A DNA stretch of 64,000 bases, from the NCBI RefSeq assembly GCF_000381905.1, contig NZ_KB907277.1, forward strand, positions 1 through 64,000, written 5' to 3'. Origin of the DNA: Paenibacillus fonticola DSM 21315. Lineage in GTDB: Bacteria > Bacillota > Bacilli > Paenibacillales > Paenibacillaceae. A program made the position numbers and the translations under genes. Positions 42,807 to 50,952 of this stretch are shown in pieces; positions within the stretch are counted from its first letter, which is position 1, and each line of letters begins with the position of its first letter. The notes under the pieces are model-generated. The model made no database searches. It worked only from the letters and a program-made list of their open reading frames with translations, and had not been told where the DNA came from.

Positions 42807-43637
42807 TTATTCATTAGAGAAATAGTTGCCCGGTTCCACCTTAATTTCCTTGCCCTTCGCATCGACTACGGTAAGCGTCGCCAAGGACACATAATCCTGC
42901 AGCAGCCGCTGCTCCGATTCCACCTCGCCCGATTCCACCAATACGCCTACCCCAGCGACCTTCGCATCAAATTCGGCGAGCAGGTCCACCATTCCCTGAA
43001 TCGTCCCCCCGGCCTTCATAAAATCGTCCATAATGAGGACTCTTGACTTCTCTTTCAGCGCACGGCGCGATAAGGTCATCGTGTGCAGGCTTTTATGGGA
43101 TCCGGACACATAATTAATGCTGACGGCAGACCCTTCAGTAACCTGATGATCCCGCCTTACCAGGACGACTGGTAAATTCAGCTCAGCTCCTGTGGCATAG
43201 GCAAGGGGAATTCCCTTCGTCTCCACGGTCATGATACAGTCGATTTCGCGCCCGGCAAATCGAGTGGCAAACAGTTTGCCCGCTTCGTTCATCAGTGCTG
43301 GTTGTCCCAGCAAGTCGGACATGTATAAATAACCGCCCGGTAAAATCCGATCCGGCTGCGCCAGCTTCTCACAAAGCTGATGAATAAAAGCAAGAGCGTG
43401 CTCGCGGCTCACCATGGGAATGTATTTCACGCCCCCAGCAGCCCCGGCCAATGTATGCAGCTCGCCCATGCCTTCACTTTCGAATACTTCTTTAATAATG
43501 GCCAAGTCCTCGCTAATCGAAGATTTGGCCGCCCCATACCGCTGCGCAAAAGTCGTAAGTGGAATTAAATGATGAGGACGAGATAAGAGAAATCGAGTCA
43601 TTTCCACTAATCTAGCGCTTCTTTTTAATTTTTTCAC
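42807..43637 (-). CDS. purR: Purine operon repressor PurR
   Basis: 276 residues: N-terminal winged helix (RSARLVEMTRFLLSRPHHLIPLTTFAQRYGAAKSSISED) and a C-terminal phosphoribosyltransferase-like domain with the PRPP loop VLIMDDFMKAGGTIQGM (~residues 200-216). PRPP binding releases it from DNA. GTG at 43637 has GGGG six bases upstream. Position between ispE and spoVG as in B. subtilis. Confidence 0.96.
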   Translation of the reverse strand: MKKLKRSARLVEMTRFLLSRPHHLIPLTTFAQRYGAAKSSISEDLAIIKEVFESEGMGELHTLAGAAGGVKYIPMVSREHALAFIHQLCEKLAQPDRILPGGYLYMSDLLGQPALMNEAGKLFATRFAGREIDCIMTVETKGIPLAYATGAELNLPVVLVRRDHQVTEGSAVSINYVSGSHKSLHTMTLSRRALKEKSRVLIMDDFMKAGGTIQGMVDLLAEFDAKVAGVGVLVESGEVESEQRLLQDYVSLATLTVVDAKGKEIKVEPGNYFSNE

Positions 43638-43728
43638 GAGCTACCCCTCGCTAAATCCGAATATTTTACTGAAAATATTACACTTTTGTACGCCTTTATT
43701 CAAGTCTCTATTGTGGTAAAGCAACTGT

Positions 43729-44583
43729 TTATGTAAGCAGGCGAACAGCAAAAACATCTTTGCAAAAACCGCGCAGCCCATTATAAATTCTCGATATCTT
43801 AGCTTCTTTGGAGACGAGTCCGAACACGGTTGGGCCACTGCCGGACATCAATACGCCGTCAGCCCCGAGCCTAAGCATCGTTTCTTTCAGGTGAGCGACT
43901 TCAGGATACAGCTTCAGCGTCACGTCCTCCAGCACGTTGCCTAGTTCACCGCAGATCCCCTGGAATGACGATCGTTCAATCTCACGGCGCATGCGGTCAG
44001 CGGAAGGATGGACGGATATTTCATTGCTGCGGAACTTTCCGTATATTTCCGCTGTCGATACATTGATGGGGAGTTTGGCTAATACAACCCAACATTGCGG
44101 CGGGTTAGGAAGGGCAGTCAGGAGCTCGCCCCGCCCGGTCGCAAGTGCCGTTCCGCCCGTGATGCAGAAGGGGACGTCTGACCCGAGTTCAGCACCAAGC
44201 CGCTTCAGCTCGTCAACCGGGATTTTCAAATCCCATAGCCGATTCAAGCCGCGAAGCGTCGCTGCGGCATCACTGCTCCCTCCAGCCAAGCCTGCAGCTA
44301 CCGGAATATACTTATCCAAATGAATATATACGCCACTTTGGACGTTGTAACGTTCTTTAATCAGTTTGGCTGCCTGGAACGCCAAGTTTTTCTCATCCAG
44401 CGGAATATAGCCAGCCTGGCTTGAAATAATAATCGTATCGCGTGAAAGAGCCTCCATTTCCAACCGGTCCGCAAGATCGACCATGGTCATGATCATTTCT
44501 ACCTCATGATAGCCATCCGGCCGTTTGTACAATACATCCAGCATTAAATTAATTTTGGCTGGCGCTTTCTCGTAAATTTTCAA
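43729..44583 (-). CDS. ispE: 4-diphosphocytidyl-2-C-methyl-D-erythritol kinase
   Basis: GHMP kinase of the MEP isoprenoid pathway. About 284 residues: KIYEKAPAKINLMLDVLYKR at the start, the ATP loop PVAAGLAGGSSDAAATLRGLN (~93-113) and SGSGPTVFGL near residue 255. I chose TTG at 44583 (MKIYEKAPAKINL) with GAGGGTGGTG upstream; an open frame reaches nine codons further. Followed by purR. Confidence 0.94.
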   Translation of the reverse strand: MKIYEKAPAKINLMLDVLYKRPDGYHEVEMIMTMVDLADRLEMEALSRDTIIISSQAGYIPLDEKNLAFQAAKLIKERYNVQSGVYIHLDKYIPVAAGLAGGSSDAAATLRGLNRLWDLKIPVDELKRLGAELGSDVPFCITGGTALATGRGELLTALPNPPQCWVVLAKLPINVSTAEIYGKFRSNEISVHPSADRMRREIERSSFQGICGELGNVLEDVTLKLYPEVAHLKETMLRLGADGVLMSGSGPTVFGLVSKEAKISRIYNGLRGFCKDVFAVRLLT

Positions 44584-44857
44584 GGCGAACACCACCCTCA
44601 GCATGTCCATGGAATCAATACATTATATTGCTTTAGCAAGCTTACCATATTATAAAATTAACTGCTGTCTTTCGTCTATTATAGTCCGTTAACAATTATT
44701 TTTTGTTCTCGGATTGTTACCCGGATTGTTGCCGGATTACCATCCTGCTTGACGCCCATATTGTTCCCCGGTCAGGTGCTGTTCTTTTTATGTTACTGCA
44801 TCTTTGAACAATTCCACATACGGAATCGTGTGTAGATTATGTAAAGCTTTCATTTAC

Positions 44858-44884
44858 GAAGAGAGGCCTCCTGATCAGGAAGCC
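44858..44884 (-). terminator. sspF terminator-like hairpin
   Basis: GGCTTCCT/AGGAGGCC arms with GATC centre, followed by TCTCTTC. T run is weak. The rest of 44585-44857 shows no gene. Confidence 0.55.
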
Positions 44885-44892
44885 CCCCATGT

Positions 44893-45072
44893 TCATTGCT
44901 GCCGCGCCGCCGCACGCTCTGCCAGTTCAATTGCCCTTTTTACCATATTTCCTGCATCCTTCGCCTTAATGCCTCCCCAGCCTTCCTGCTGAACTGTGTC
45001 ATAGAACCCTAGATCCTTTGCAAGCTCCATCTTCAGTTCCTCCGACATTACGCTACGCCTTCTTCGCGACAT
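44893..45072 (-). CDS. sspF: Small acid-soluble spore protein SspF-type
   Basis: A 59-residue gene easily missed because of its size. The product begins MSRRRRSVMSEELKMELAKD and goes on with LGFYDTVQQEGWGGIKAKDA and GNMVKRAIELAER. That is the minor alpha/beta-type SASP SspF, which coats spore DNA. ATG at 45072 has AAGGAGG seven bases upstream. A perfect SigG promoter lies just before it. Same place between veg and ispE as in B. subtilis. Confidence 0.95.
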   Translation of the reverse strand: MSRRRRSVMSEELKMELAKDLGFYDTVQQEGWGGIKAKDAGNMVKRAIELAERAAARQQ

Positions 45073-45113
45073 GGCATGTCCTCCTTACGAATGATGGATG
45101 TAGGAACATTCGA

Positions 45114-45143
45114 TAGTATGAGGCGTTTCCCTTGCCTTCATAC
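45114..45143 (-). promoter_or_regulatory. sspF SigG promoter (perfect match)
   Basis: Minus strand: GTATG (45143-45139), 18-bp spacer, CATACTA (45120-45114), an exact fit to GHATR-N18-CATWHTA for the forespore sigma factor SigG. Confidence 0.85.
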
Positions 45144-45204
45144 GGCGAAAAACATTCCAATGCCGGTGCAATGCAGCAAAGAAAAGCTGCAACAAAAATT
45201 AAAA

Positions 45205-45242
45205 AGAAAAAAACGACCCCGCATAAATGCGGAAGGTCGTTT
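45205..45242 (-). terminator. veg terminator
   Basis: AACGACC..CCGCAT/ATGCGGGGTCGTT stem followed by a T-rich run on the minus strand. Confidence 0.88.
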
Positions 45243-45262
45243 ACGTACTCACTTGATGCTCA

Positions 45263-45541
45263 CTATTTAATATACGTAATCCGCATCTCGTTGTCGCTAT
45301 TATCGTCATAAATCATCACTTCAACGGATTCGGTAAGTATATCGGCATAACTGTAAGACACTCGCTTAAACGTCTGCTGCTCTTCATCCAATTTCACGAT
45401 AAAGACAGAAGGATATGTCTCCTCCAATACGCCGGTGCGTTCGACGGTCTTACGGCGACCACCGTTTGCACGCAGCATAATTTTCTGTCCTACGTAAGCG
45501 TCGAGACTATGCTTAATTTCCGACAGCGTATTTTTAGCCAT
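45263..45541 (-). CDS. veg: Veg family protein
   Basis: 92 residues from MAKNTLSEIKHSLDAYVGQK to RITYIK; the family is linked to biofilm control in B. subtilis through SinR/SlrR, by an unknown mechanism. ATG at 45541 has AAGGTGGT eight bases upstream. Two consensus SigA promoters in tandem lie just before it, in line with the very strong expression known for veg. Confidence 0.94.
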   Translation of the reverse strand: MAKNTLSEIKHSLDAYVGQKIMLRANGGRRKTVERTGVLEETYPSVFIVKLDEEQQTFKRVSYSYADILTESVEVMIYDDNSDNEMRITYIK

Positions 45542-45569
45542 TGCCTGTGACCACCTTCTTTCTTTGTCC

Positions 45570-45598
45570 ATTATACATTAAGGACAGTCACATGTCAA
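45570..45598 (-). promoter_or_regulatory. veg promoter P2
   Basis: Minus strand: TTGACA (45598-45593), 17-bp spacer, TATAAT (45575-45570), a perfect SigA consensus. Confidence 0.85.
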
Positions 45599-45610
45599 AT
45601 CAAATAAATA

Positions 45611-45640
45611 ATTATATCAGTATGAAAAAAGAATTGTCAA
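45611..45640 (-). promoter_or_regulatory. veg promoter P1
   Basis: Minus strand: TTGACA (45640-45635), 18-bp spacer, TATAAT (45616-45611), 42 bp upstream of P2. Confidence 0.82.
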
Positions 45641-45692
45641 CGATTTTTTTTCGAAACTTTTATAATTGCCTATAATCCATGCTTACACCAGC

Positions 45693-45721
45693 AAAAAACC
45701 GCCCGAAAATCATTCGGACGG
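45693..45721 (-). terminator. yabG terminator
   Basis: CCGTCCGAA/TTCGGGCGG stem (one GU pair), short loop and six T on the minus strand, 19 bp after yabG. Confidence 0.88.
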
Positions 45722-45739
45722 CTGCCATACCGGTTGTAT

Positions 45740-46636
45740 TTACATCGATGGCACAACCTTCAGGGCAGATAAATCCTTCATCTTCGGCAATCCGATCCGG
45801 TAGCTTCCACGCGTCTCAATTCCGCCTACGCCTTGGGTACCGCTGATGGTGTTATTTAATATTTCTGCCATATTAATCGTATCCCGGATAGAAGTAAAGG
45901 ATATCTTTGCAGCGATATACACCGGATCAAGCGCATGGATGAGCACCCGGGCCGGAGAACTGGCAAAATTGGCTCCAGCTTGCAGCAAAGCTTCAAAATG
46001 AGACTGGCACGCTCCAGCAACGATCGTCAGCGCATCGAAATTTCGCTCATACTGCCTTGCCGCCTGAATCGCCTCTACAAAATGCCTGGAGTTTTTATAA
46101 CTGCTCAAGTTGTATAAATCCCCGCTCGGGCGATTCTTGAGCACACCATCATGGCCGGTTATAACGACAATGTCCGGACGGACGCTAGGAAGCAAACGAT
46201 ACAAGGCTGTCCCCATTTGCGCCTCCGTGACATAATATCCACTTGCCGGAACCCTCAGCTTCTCGTACAGGGCCAGGCTTTTCTTCAAATACTGCTCATC
46301 TCCGTCCAAATGAAGTACCTTGCCTGGCACTTCAAAGTAGGATGGCTCGTTATGAGCGTACAACAGCTGGCTTAAAGCGGCCTGATTCCGTTCGGTTTGC
46401 TCCTGCCGGTCCCGGTGCAGCCGCTGCAGCGACTCCGTGGCCTTAATGCGGGCTCTCTGTGCTTTCTCTGTTGGAGAAGCCGGGTCAACCTTTACGAGAT
46501 CATGCAATGGGGCGTCAGCGAGCAGCCGAAATTCCGTCCCTTTAATCATAGCTTCATTATGCTGTATGCTCTCTACCCGGAAAGTGACGTCTCCTCCATA
46601 CGATTTCCGGACGACTAAGTCTCCCAATTTCGTCAA
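45740..46636 (-). CDS. yabG: Sporulation-specific protease YabG
   Basis: About 298 residues of the YabG family, a mother-cell protease that processes coat proteins such as SpoIVA and SafA in B. subtilis. Conserved parts are KLGDLVVRKSYGGDVTFRV at the start, VLHLDGDEQYLKKSLALYEKL, DIVVITGHDGVLK and ALTIVAGACQSHFEALLQAGANFASSP. TTG at 46636 has AGAGGTGA five bases upstream; GTG at 46645 is the alternative. A perfect SigK promoter ends only 9 bases before that GTG, which favours the TTG. Confidence 0.94.
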   Translation of the reverse strand: MTKLGDLVVRKSYGGDVTFRVESIQHNEAMIKGTEFRLLADAPLHDLVKVDPASPTEKAQRARIKATESLQRLHRDRQEQTERNQAALSQLLYAHNEPSYFEVPGKVLHLDGDEQYLKKSLALYEKLRVPASGYYVTEAQMGTALYRLLPSVRPDIVVITGHDGVLKNRPSGDLYNLSSYKNSRHFVEAIQAARQYERNFDALTIVAGACQSHFEALLQAGANFASSPARVLIHALDPVYIAAKISFTSIRDTINMAEILNNTISGTQGVGGIETRGSYRIGLPKMKDLSALKVVPSM

Positions 46637-46654
46637 GTCAATCACCTCTACCCC

Positions 46655-46681
46655 ATGGTATGGGCAAATGCGGGGATTGGT
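46655..46681 (-). promoter_or_regulatory. yabG SigK promoter
   Basis: Minus strand: AC (46681-46680), 17-bp spacer, CATACCAT (46662-46655), an exact fit to AC-N16-17-CATANNNT. B. subtilis yabG is SigK-dependent. It implies a leader of only about 10-12 bases. Confidence 0.65.
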
Positions 46682-46753
46682 TACAAGACTTTGAATAGCT
46701 TAAACTGCCCTACCGGAAAACCAAGTGCCGGGCTTGAAGATTCAAAACTCCGG

Positions 46754-47641
46754 CTACTTTAAGCCAGCATGAAGCAGTACATTGCTCAATACGGCATATT
46801 CTTGAAGAGACAGCGTCTCCGCCCGGCGGCTCGGTTCTATGCCTGCTTCGGTAAGAAGCTGCTGCAATCGTTCACGGCCTTCCTTCGGAAAGAAGCGGCT
46901 CTTCAGGTTATTCGCAATCGTCTTCCTTCTTTGAGCAAAAGAAGCATGTACAACATCAAAAAAGAAGGCCTCATCCTCTACCGATACCGGCGGCTCCTTG
47001 CGAACGCTTAAGCGGATCACGGCAGACTCCACGTTCGGCTGGGGAATAAATACGGTGTGCGGCACGACACAAACCAGCTCAGGCTCGCTGTAATATTGCA
47101 CGGCAATGCTGAGGCTGCCATATTCTTTACCGCCTGGGGCGGCAGCCATCCGCTCTGCGACCTCCTTCTGAATCATGACGACGATATGCTCGAGCGGCAG
47201 CCCTTCCTCCAGCAGCTTCATCAATATAGGCGTCGTGACATAATAGGGCAAATTGGCTACGACACTGACGCCGGTCACGTCTGTAAACTGCCTCTCGAAC
47301 AGCTCCCGCAAATCAAGCTTAAGCACGTCACCGTGAACGACGCTGACATGCGGGTAAGGCTCCAGCACTTCCTCCAAAATGGGAAGAAGCCGCTGGTCAA
47401 TTTCCACAGCGGTTACTTTACCGGCTTGCTGCGCCAGCTTCTCCGTCAAGGCACCGATCCCCGGACCAATCTCGAGAGCACCCTTGGTTTTGTCCAAGCT
47501 GGCAGCCTCTATAATTTTGGACAAAATATTTTGATCGATCAGAAAATTCTGACCGAGACTTTTCTTAAAAGAAAATCCATGCCGCTGGATCAGTTCCTTC
47601 GTCCGTCGCGGTGTTGAAACCTCTTCTCTCCTGCTCATCAT
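46754..47641 (-). CDS. rsmA: 16S rRNA dimethyladenosine transferase
   Basis: Dimethylates two adjacent adenines near the 3' end of 16S rRNA (A1518/A1519 in E. coli numbering). 295 residues with SLGQNFLIDQNIL, SAM motif LEIGPGIGALTEKLA (~51-65) and catalytic NLPYYVTTPIL (~129-139), plus the C-terminal helical domain. ATG pair at 47641/47638 follows GGGG. It starts three bases after the rnmV stop; also called ksgA. Confidence 0.97.
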   Translation of the reverse strand: MMSRREEVSTPRRTKELIQRHGFSFKKSLGQNFLIDQNILSKIIEAASLDKTKGALEIGPGIGALTEKLAQQAGKVTAVEIDQRLLPILEEVLEPYPHVSVVHGDVLKLDLRELFERQFTDVTGVSVVANLPYYVTTPILMKLLEEGLPLEHIVVMIQKEVAERMAAAPGGKEYGSLSIAVQYYSEPELVCVVPHTVFIPQPNVESAVIRLSVRKEPPVSVEDEAFFFDVVHASFAQRRKTIANNLKSRFFPKEGRERLQQLLTEAGIEPSRRAETLSLQEYAVLSNVLLHAGLK

Positions 47642-47644
47642 ACG

Positions 47645-48199
47645 TTAAACCCCTTTATCCTCCAATTGAGCGAGTGCGGCCGCGAACTCTTCCCTGCTGA
47701 TCCTGAATACGGTGAGGCGCTTATAAAGCTGCTTTCCGTTGCAATAGCCGATGCCGAGCAACTCGCCGATGATTCGCCTTCTGGCTGCCGCTGACGGATG
47801 AACGATCAGACCGGCTTCCATTAAGTCTTCCCAATCGATGAGCTTATCATCGGTATCCGCAGCCTCGGCTTCAGTACGCACCCGTGCCAGTGCTTGGCGG
47901 ATCGTTTCCGGGGCAGCATTCTCTACACCGATATCTCCCCGCCGGGTCGCATCAGCTTCCCGGAGGAAAGCATGCTTGCAGCCAGGCACCCGGTTTGCGA
48001 CTATTTTGCGGATGCGCTCGCCGGCATGATCCGGGTCAGTCAGAATGATGACGCCGCGCCGCTCTTGAGCTAGGGCTATTTTACGCAGCACAGCCTCATT
48101 TATAGCTGAGCCGCCTGTTTCGATCGTATCCGCCTCTACAGCCCGTTTCACAGCGACGGTATCATCCCGCCCTTCCACGACAATGACCTCTTTGATCAT
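47645..48199 (-). CDS. rnmV: Ribonuclease M5
   Basis: Toprim-domain nuclease that matures 5S rRNA. 184 residues: VVEGRDDTVAVKRAVEADTIETGGSAINE at the start, and VIILTDPDHAGERIRKIV carrying the DxD of the Toprim fold (~residues 56-60). ATG at 48199 follows GAGGG. In an operon with rsmA, as in B. subtilis. Confidence 0.95.
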   Translation of the reverse strand: MIKEVIVVEGRDDTVAVKRAVEADTIETGGSAINEAVLRKIALAQERRGVIILTDPDHAGERIRKIVANRVPGCKHAFLREADATRRGDIGVENAAPETIRQALARVRTEAEAADTDDKLIDWEDLMEAGLIVHPSAAARRRIIGELLGIGYCNGKQLYKRLTVFRISREEFAAALAQLEDKGV

Positions 48200-48225
48200 G
48201 ACCTGCTACCCTCTTCCTTATAATC

Positions 48226-48253
48226 AAAAAGAAGAGGACTTCTCCTCTTCTTT
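48226..48253 (-). terminator. yabE terminator
   Basis: AAAGAAGAGGA/TCCTCTTCTTT stem, four-base loop, T run on the minus strand. Confidence 0.9.
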
Positions 48254-48315
48254 ATATACACCTTTTTCATTTATCTATAGTATCTTATTCTTTTTATAAA
48301 GTAAAACAGCTTATA

Positions 48316-49452
48316 TTAGTTTAGTTCCGGCTTGTTTGGTCCGATAACATAAACGGTACGGCCTTTCTTGCGTCCGAAATTTTTCGCTGCTTTCAGGCTG
48401 TCGTAGTAAACGTCCATTTTGTTGCCCTTAATGGAACCGCCTGTATCTTCAGCTTTCCGGAAGCCGATCCCCTCGATATAAACCCACCAGCCCATAGGGA
48501 CGACGCTTTTATCGACAGCGATCGTTCTGCCTTCCGTTACACGTGTCCCGGAAGCTGTCCTCGTGCCAATACCGTCTTCTTCTGCGGAATATGCCGTTAA
48601 TGTAACATTTTTGAGCACTTTTTTATATTTAAACGAGACGCCGCCTTTGGTTGTCGTTCCACTGATATCCACTTTATCCCCAGTGCGGGTAATATTAGCG
48701 GCAAGCACAGCCTCTGGCTTGGGCTTCGTACCTACAGCGACTACTTTGTCTTGAGCCTTCGTCTCAACCTCTTTGCTCAGCCAACGCTTGGATACGAAAT
48801 TTCCGTCTTCATACAGTTTTTCAACGTGATGTACAACTACTCCTTCGCTGCCTTGCTGCAGCACCTTCGTCTGCCCCTTCTCCAAATTAGGATCCGAGGT
48901 TTTGACGACGGTAAAAGGAACCGTCTCTTTAGTCTGCACCGTATGCTTCGCGACACGTACTACTTGGATTTCGAGATCCGAAGTTACCTTGCTGCTCAGA
49001 TCCGGGATCACTTTATCTTCCGAATTCAAAGTCAAGCCAATCTCTTTAACTATACCTTGCACGCTGGATTGCGTTGTAAAATGGGTCTTTGATACACCGT
49101 CTGCCGTTACCTTCACCGGAACCGCCCTTACGATAACGATCCGGTCTCCTGCTTGCAGCGAACTAGCGAGCGGCCGTGATATTTTATCCCCTTGGCTCAG
49201 CACGATAGAATGTTCATCCAGTACTTGATTCACTAAAGACTTGCGAGTTTCCACCGATTGAACCTCGCCGTCCATCACTAAATATATTTTTTTGCTACTG
49301 CCGTTCAGCCAAATTAGAATGACAACGATCGCCGCGAGCGCCAACAAACTAATAACTAAAATCTGACGCAGGTTCTCATGCTTCCATCGTAATGCGTAAG
49401 ACATACTGGATGAGCGCGATTCATGGGTCTCTTCTTTCTGGAAAATGCCCAC
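48316..49452 (-). CDS. yabE: YabE-like G5 / 3D-domain cell wall protein
   Basis: 378 residues, related to resuscitation-promoting factors. An N-terminal transmembrane anchor (QILVISLLALAAIVVILIWL, ~30-50) is followed by two DUF348 ubiquitin-like domains, a G5 domain (~205-270) and a C-terminal 3D domain (~278-370) with TAYSAEEDGIG, GTRVTEGRTIAVDKSVVPMG and the three-Asp signature as in lytic transglycosylases. GTG at 49452 follows AAGGAGG. A ydaO-type c-di-AMP riboswitch precedes it, tying this likely wall hydrolase to c-di-AMP level. Confidence 0.93.
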   Translation of the reverse strand: MGIFQKEETHESRSSSMSYALRWKHENLRQILVISLLALAAIVVILIWLNGSSKKIYLVMDGEVQSVETRKSLVNQVLDEHSIVLSQGDKISRPLASSLQAGDRIVIVRAVPVKVTADGVSKTHFTTQSSVQGIVKEIGLTLNSEDKVIPDLSSKVTSDLEIQVVRVAKHTVQTKETVPFTVVKTSDPNLEKGQTKVLQQGSEGVVVHHVEKLYEDGNFVSKRWLSKEVETKAQDKVVAVGTKPKPEAVLAANITRTGDKVDISGTTTKGGVSFKYKKVLKNVTLTAYSAEEDGIGTRTASGTRVTEGRTIAVDKSVVPMGWWVYIEGIGFRKAEDTGGSIKGNKMDVYYDSLKAAKNFGRKKGRTVYVIGPNKPELN

Positions 49453-49721
49453 TTTCCGTCCTCCTTCATAGTCCCGCCGCCCTAGGTTAATGCATGATTA
49501 GATGTTGACGTGACTATTTCCGTTTTTTACGAAATGCTAGAAGTGCGGCATTTCGCATCCTGCCCCAGTCCGGTCGGCAATTGTCACCTCCTGTTATACA
49601 ACAGTATGATGACCCTATTACAATTATTCAAAACAAAAGAAGCCGTAAGAAAGAGTTAGAGCAACCCTTTCGTGGCTCCTGAAGGTCTTGGTGTAATAGG
49701 ATGCACGAAGTTGCCTCTCTT

Positions 49722-49940
49722 AAACACGCTTACGAGGTTAGCTGTCGGGTTCGGACGAAGAGAGCCGCCCTTTCTTGGTTCATTCGCTCATGGCGCAATG
49801 ACCTTGAATTCACCCCAAAGATCCTGCAAAGAAATCAAATACGGTATGACCACGCTGTCCCTGGCATTTAACCAAGGATAGCTGCAGATCAAAGCCGTAT
49901 CCGGTTCCCCCGTTCTCCGAATCGGAGACTCAGCGAGACT
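49722..49940 (-). ncRNA. c-di-AMP riboswitch (ydaO-yuaA type)
   Basis: Minus-strand hallmarks in order: CTCGCTGAGTC, CGGGGGAACC, GGGGTGAATTC, AAGGGCGGCTCTCTTCGTCC and GAACCCGACAGCTAACCTCG ending in TAAGCG. The CGCT near the 5' end can pair with AGCG at the 3' end (P1). This matches the known ydaO motif, which turns off wall hydrolase and ion-transport genes when c-di-AMP is high. A hairpin with GCAAC/GTTGC arms and a T-rich tail (about 49635-49715) follows and could be its terminator. Limits are approximate. Confidence 0.9.
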
Positions 49941-50014
49941 GGTTCATGGAACAAATGATCAAATTTGAAGCTTTTTGCACTCTGGCAAACTCGGCCAAAT
50001 CGATCACTGAAAAG

Positions 50015-50044
50015 ATTCTATCCTGTTTCCATCCATGTTGTAAA
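50015..50044 (-). promoter_or_regulatory. Promoter of the yabE riboswitch transcript
   Basis: Minus strand: TTTACA (50044-50039), 18-bp spacer, TAGAAT (50020-50015), about 75 bp upstream of the riboswitch. Confidence 0.6.
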
Positions 50045-50166
50045 GGACGAATCAAGAACGTTTTCGTAAGAAAAGGGTTAAAAAAATGTAATAAACTCGG
50101 TGTTTTAAATTAAAATGTATTAATCTTTCCCGAAAGCTCTTCTTTTCGCCGCTTTTCCTCTCGTTT

Positions 50167-50937
50167 TCATCGAATGCCAAATCGTTCCAGTGAATTGTGC
50201 GTTGTAATTTCTGCCAATTCATGAAAATCCATCCCTTTTAATTCAGCGGCAGCTTCCGCTACAAAGCGAACATAGGCAGACTCATTTCTCTTTCCCCGAT
50301 AGGGATGCGGTGTCAAGTAAGGAGCATCCGTTTCCAGCAATAAACGATCCAGCGGTGTCTGCCTCAGAACCTCTTTAGGCTGCTTCGCATTTTTGAACGT
50401 AATCGGCCCGCCAAAGGACAAATGAAACCCCATATTTAGACATAATTTAGCCGTTTCCCAGCTGCCGGAGAAAGCATGCATTACGCCGCCAACCTCATGA
50501 GCCTTCTCCTCGCGCAAAATTCGCACGGTATCTTCATGAGCGTCCCGGTTATGAATAACGATCGGCATACCAAGCTCTCGGGCCAAGCCAATTTGCTTAC
50601 GGAACACCGCGTGCTGAATATCCCTTGGCGAGGTGTCCCAGTAATAATCAAGCCCGATTTCACCGATAGCTACGACCTTCTCGTGACGACATAATTCAGC
50701 AATCCAGTCCAAATCTTCTTCCTTCATCGTCACCGCATCCTGAGGATGCCAGCCAACGGCCGCATAAATAAAGTCATAACGCTCAGCGAGCTCCATTGTA
50801 GAAGGGATCGTCTCCCGGTTAAAGCCGATATTGATCATGCGCGTAATTCCTTGTTCTACGGCCCGGGCAATCGTTTCCTCCCGGTCCTCGTCAAACTGTT
50901 CCGCATCCAAATGCGTATGTGTATCCACCAGCATCAT
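50167..50937 (-). CDS. tatD: TatD family metal-dependent DNase
   Basis: TIM-barrel hydrolase of 256 residues. Metal ligands appear in LVDTHTHLD (HxH), VAIGEIGLDYYW (Glu), PIVIHNRDAHEDT, GVMHAFSGSW and LLETDAPYLTPHPYRG. Likely a 3'-5' DNase. ATG at 50937 follows TTAGGAGGAAC. In B. subtilis it follows metS; here the upstream gene is an HD phosphohydrolase 15 bases away, so those two are probably one unit. Confidence 0.95.
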   Translation of the reverse strand: MMLVDTHTHLDAEQFDEDREETIARAVEQGITRMINIGFNRETIPSTMELAERYDFIYAAVGWHPQDAVTMKEEDLDWIAELCRHEKVVAIGEIGLDYYWDTSPRDIQHAVFRKQIGLARELGMPIVIHNRDAHEDTVRILREEKAHEVGGVMHAFSGSWETAKLCLNMGFHLSFGGPITFKNAKQPKEVLRQTPLDRLLLETDAPYLTPHPYRGKRNESAYVRFVAEAAAELKGMDFHELAEITTHNSLERFGIR

Positions 50938-50952
50938 GCTGTTCCTCCTAAG

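Noticed and set aside
49672..49881. 69-codon plus-strand frame in the yabE upstream region
   Set aside because: It is the reverse complement of the conserved c-di-AMP riboswitch.
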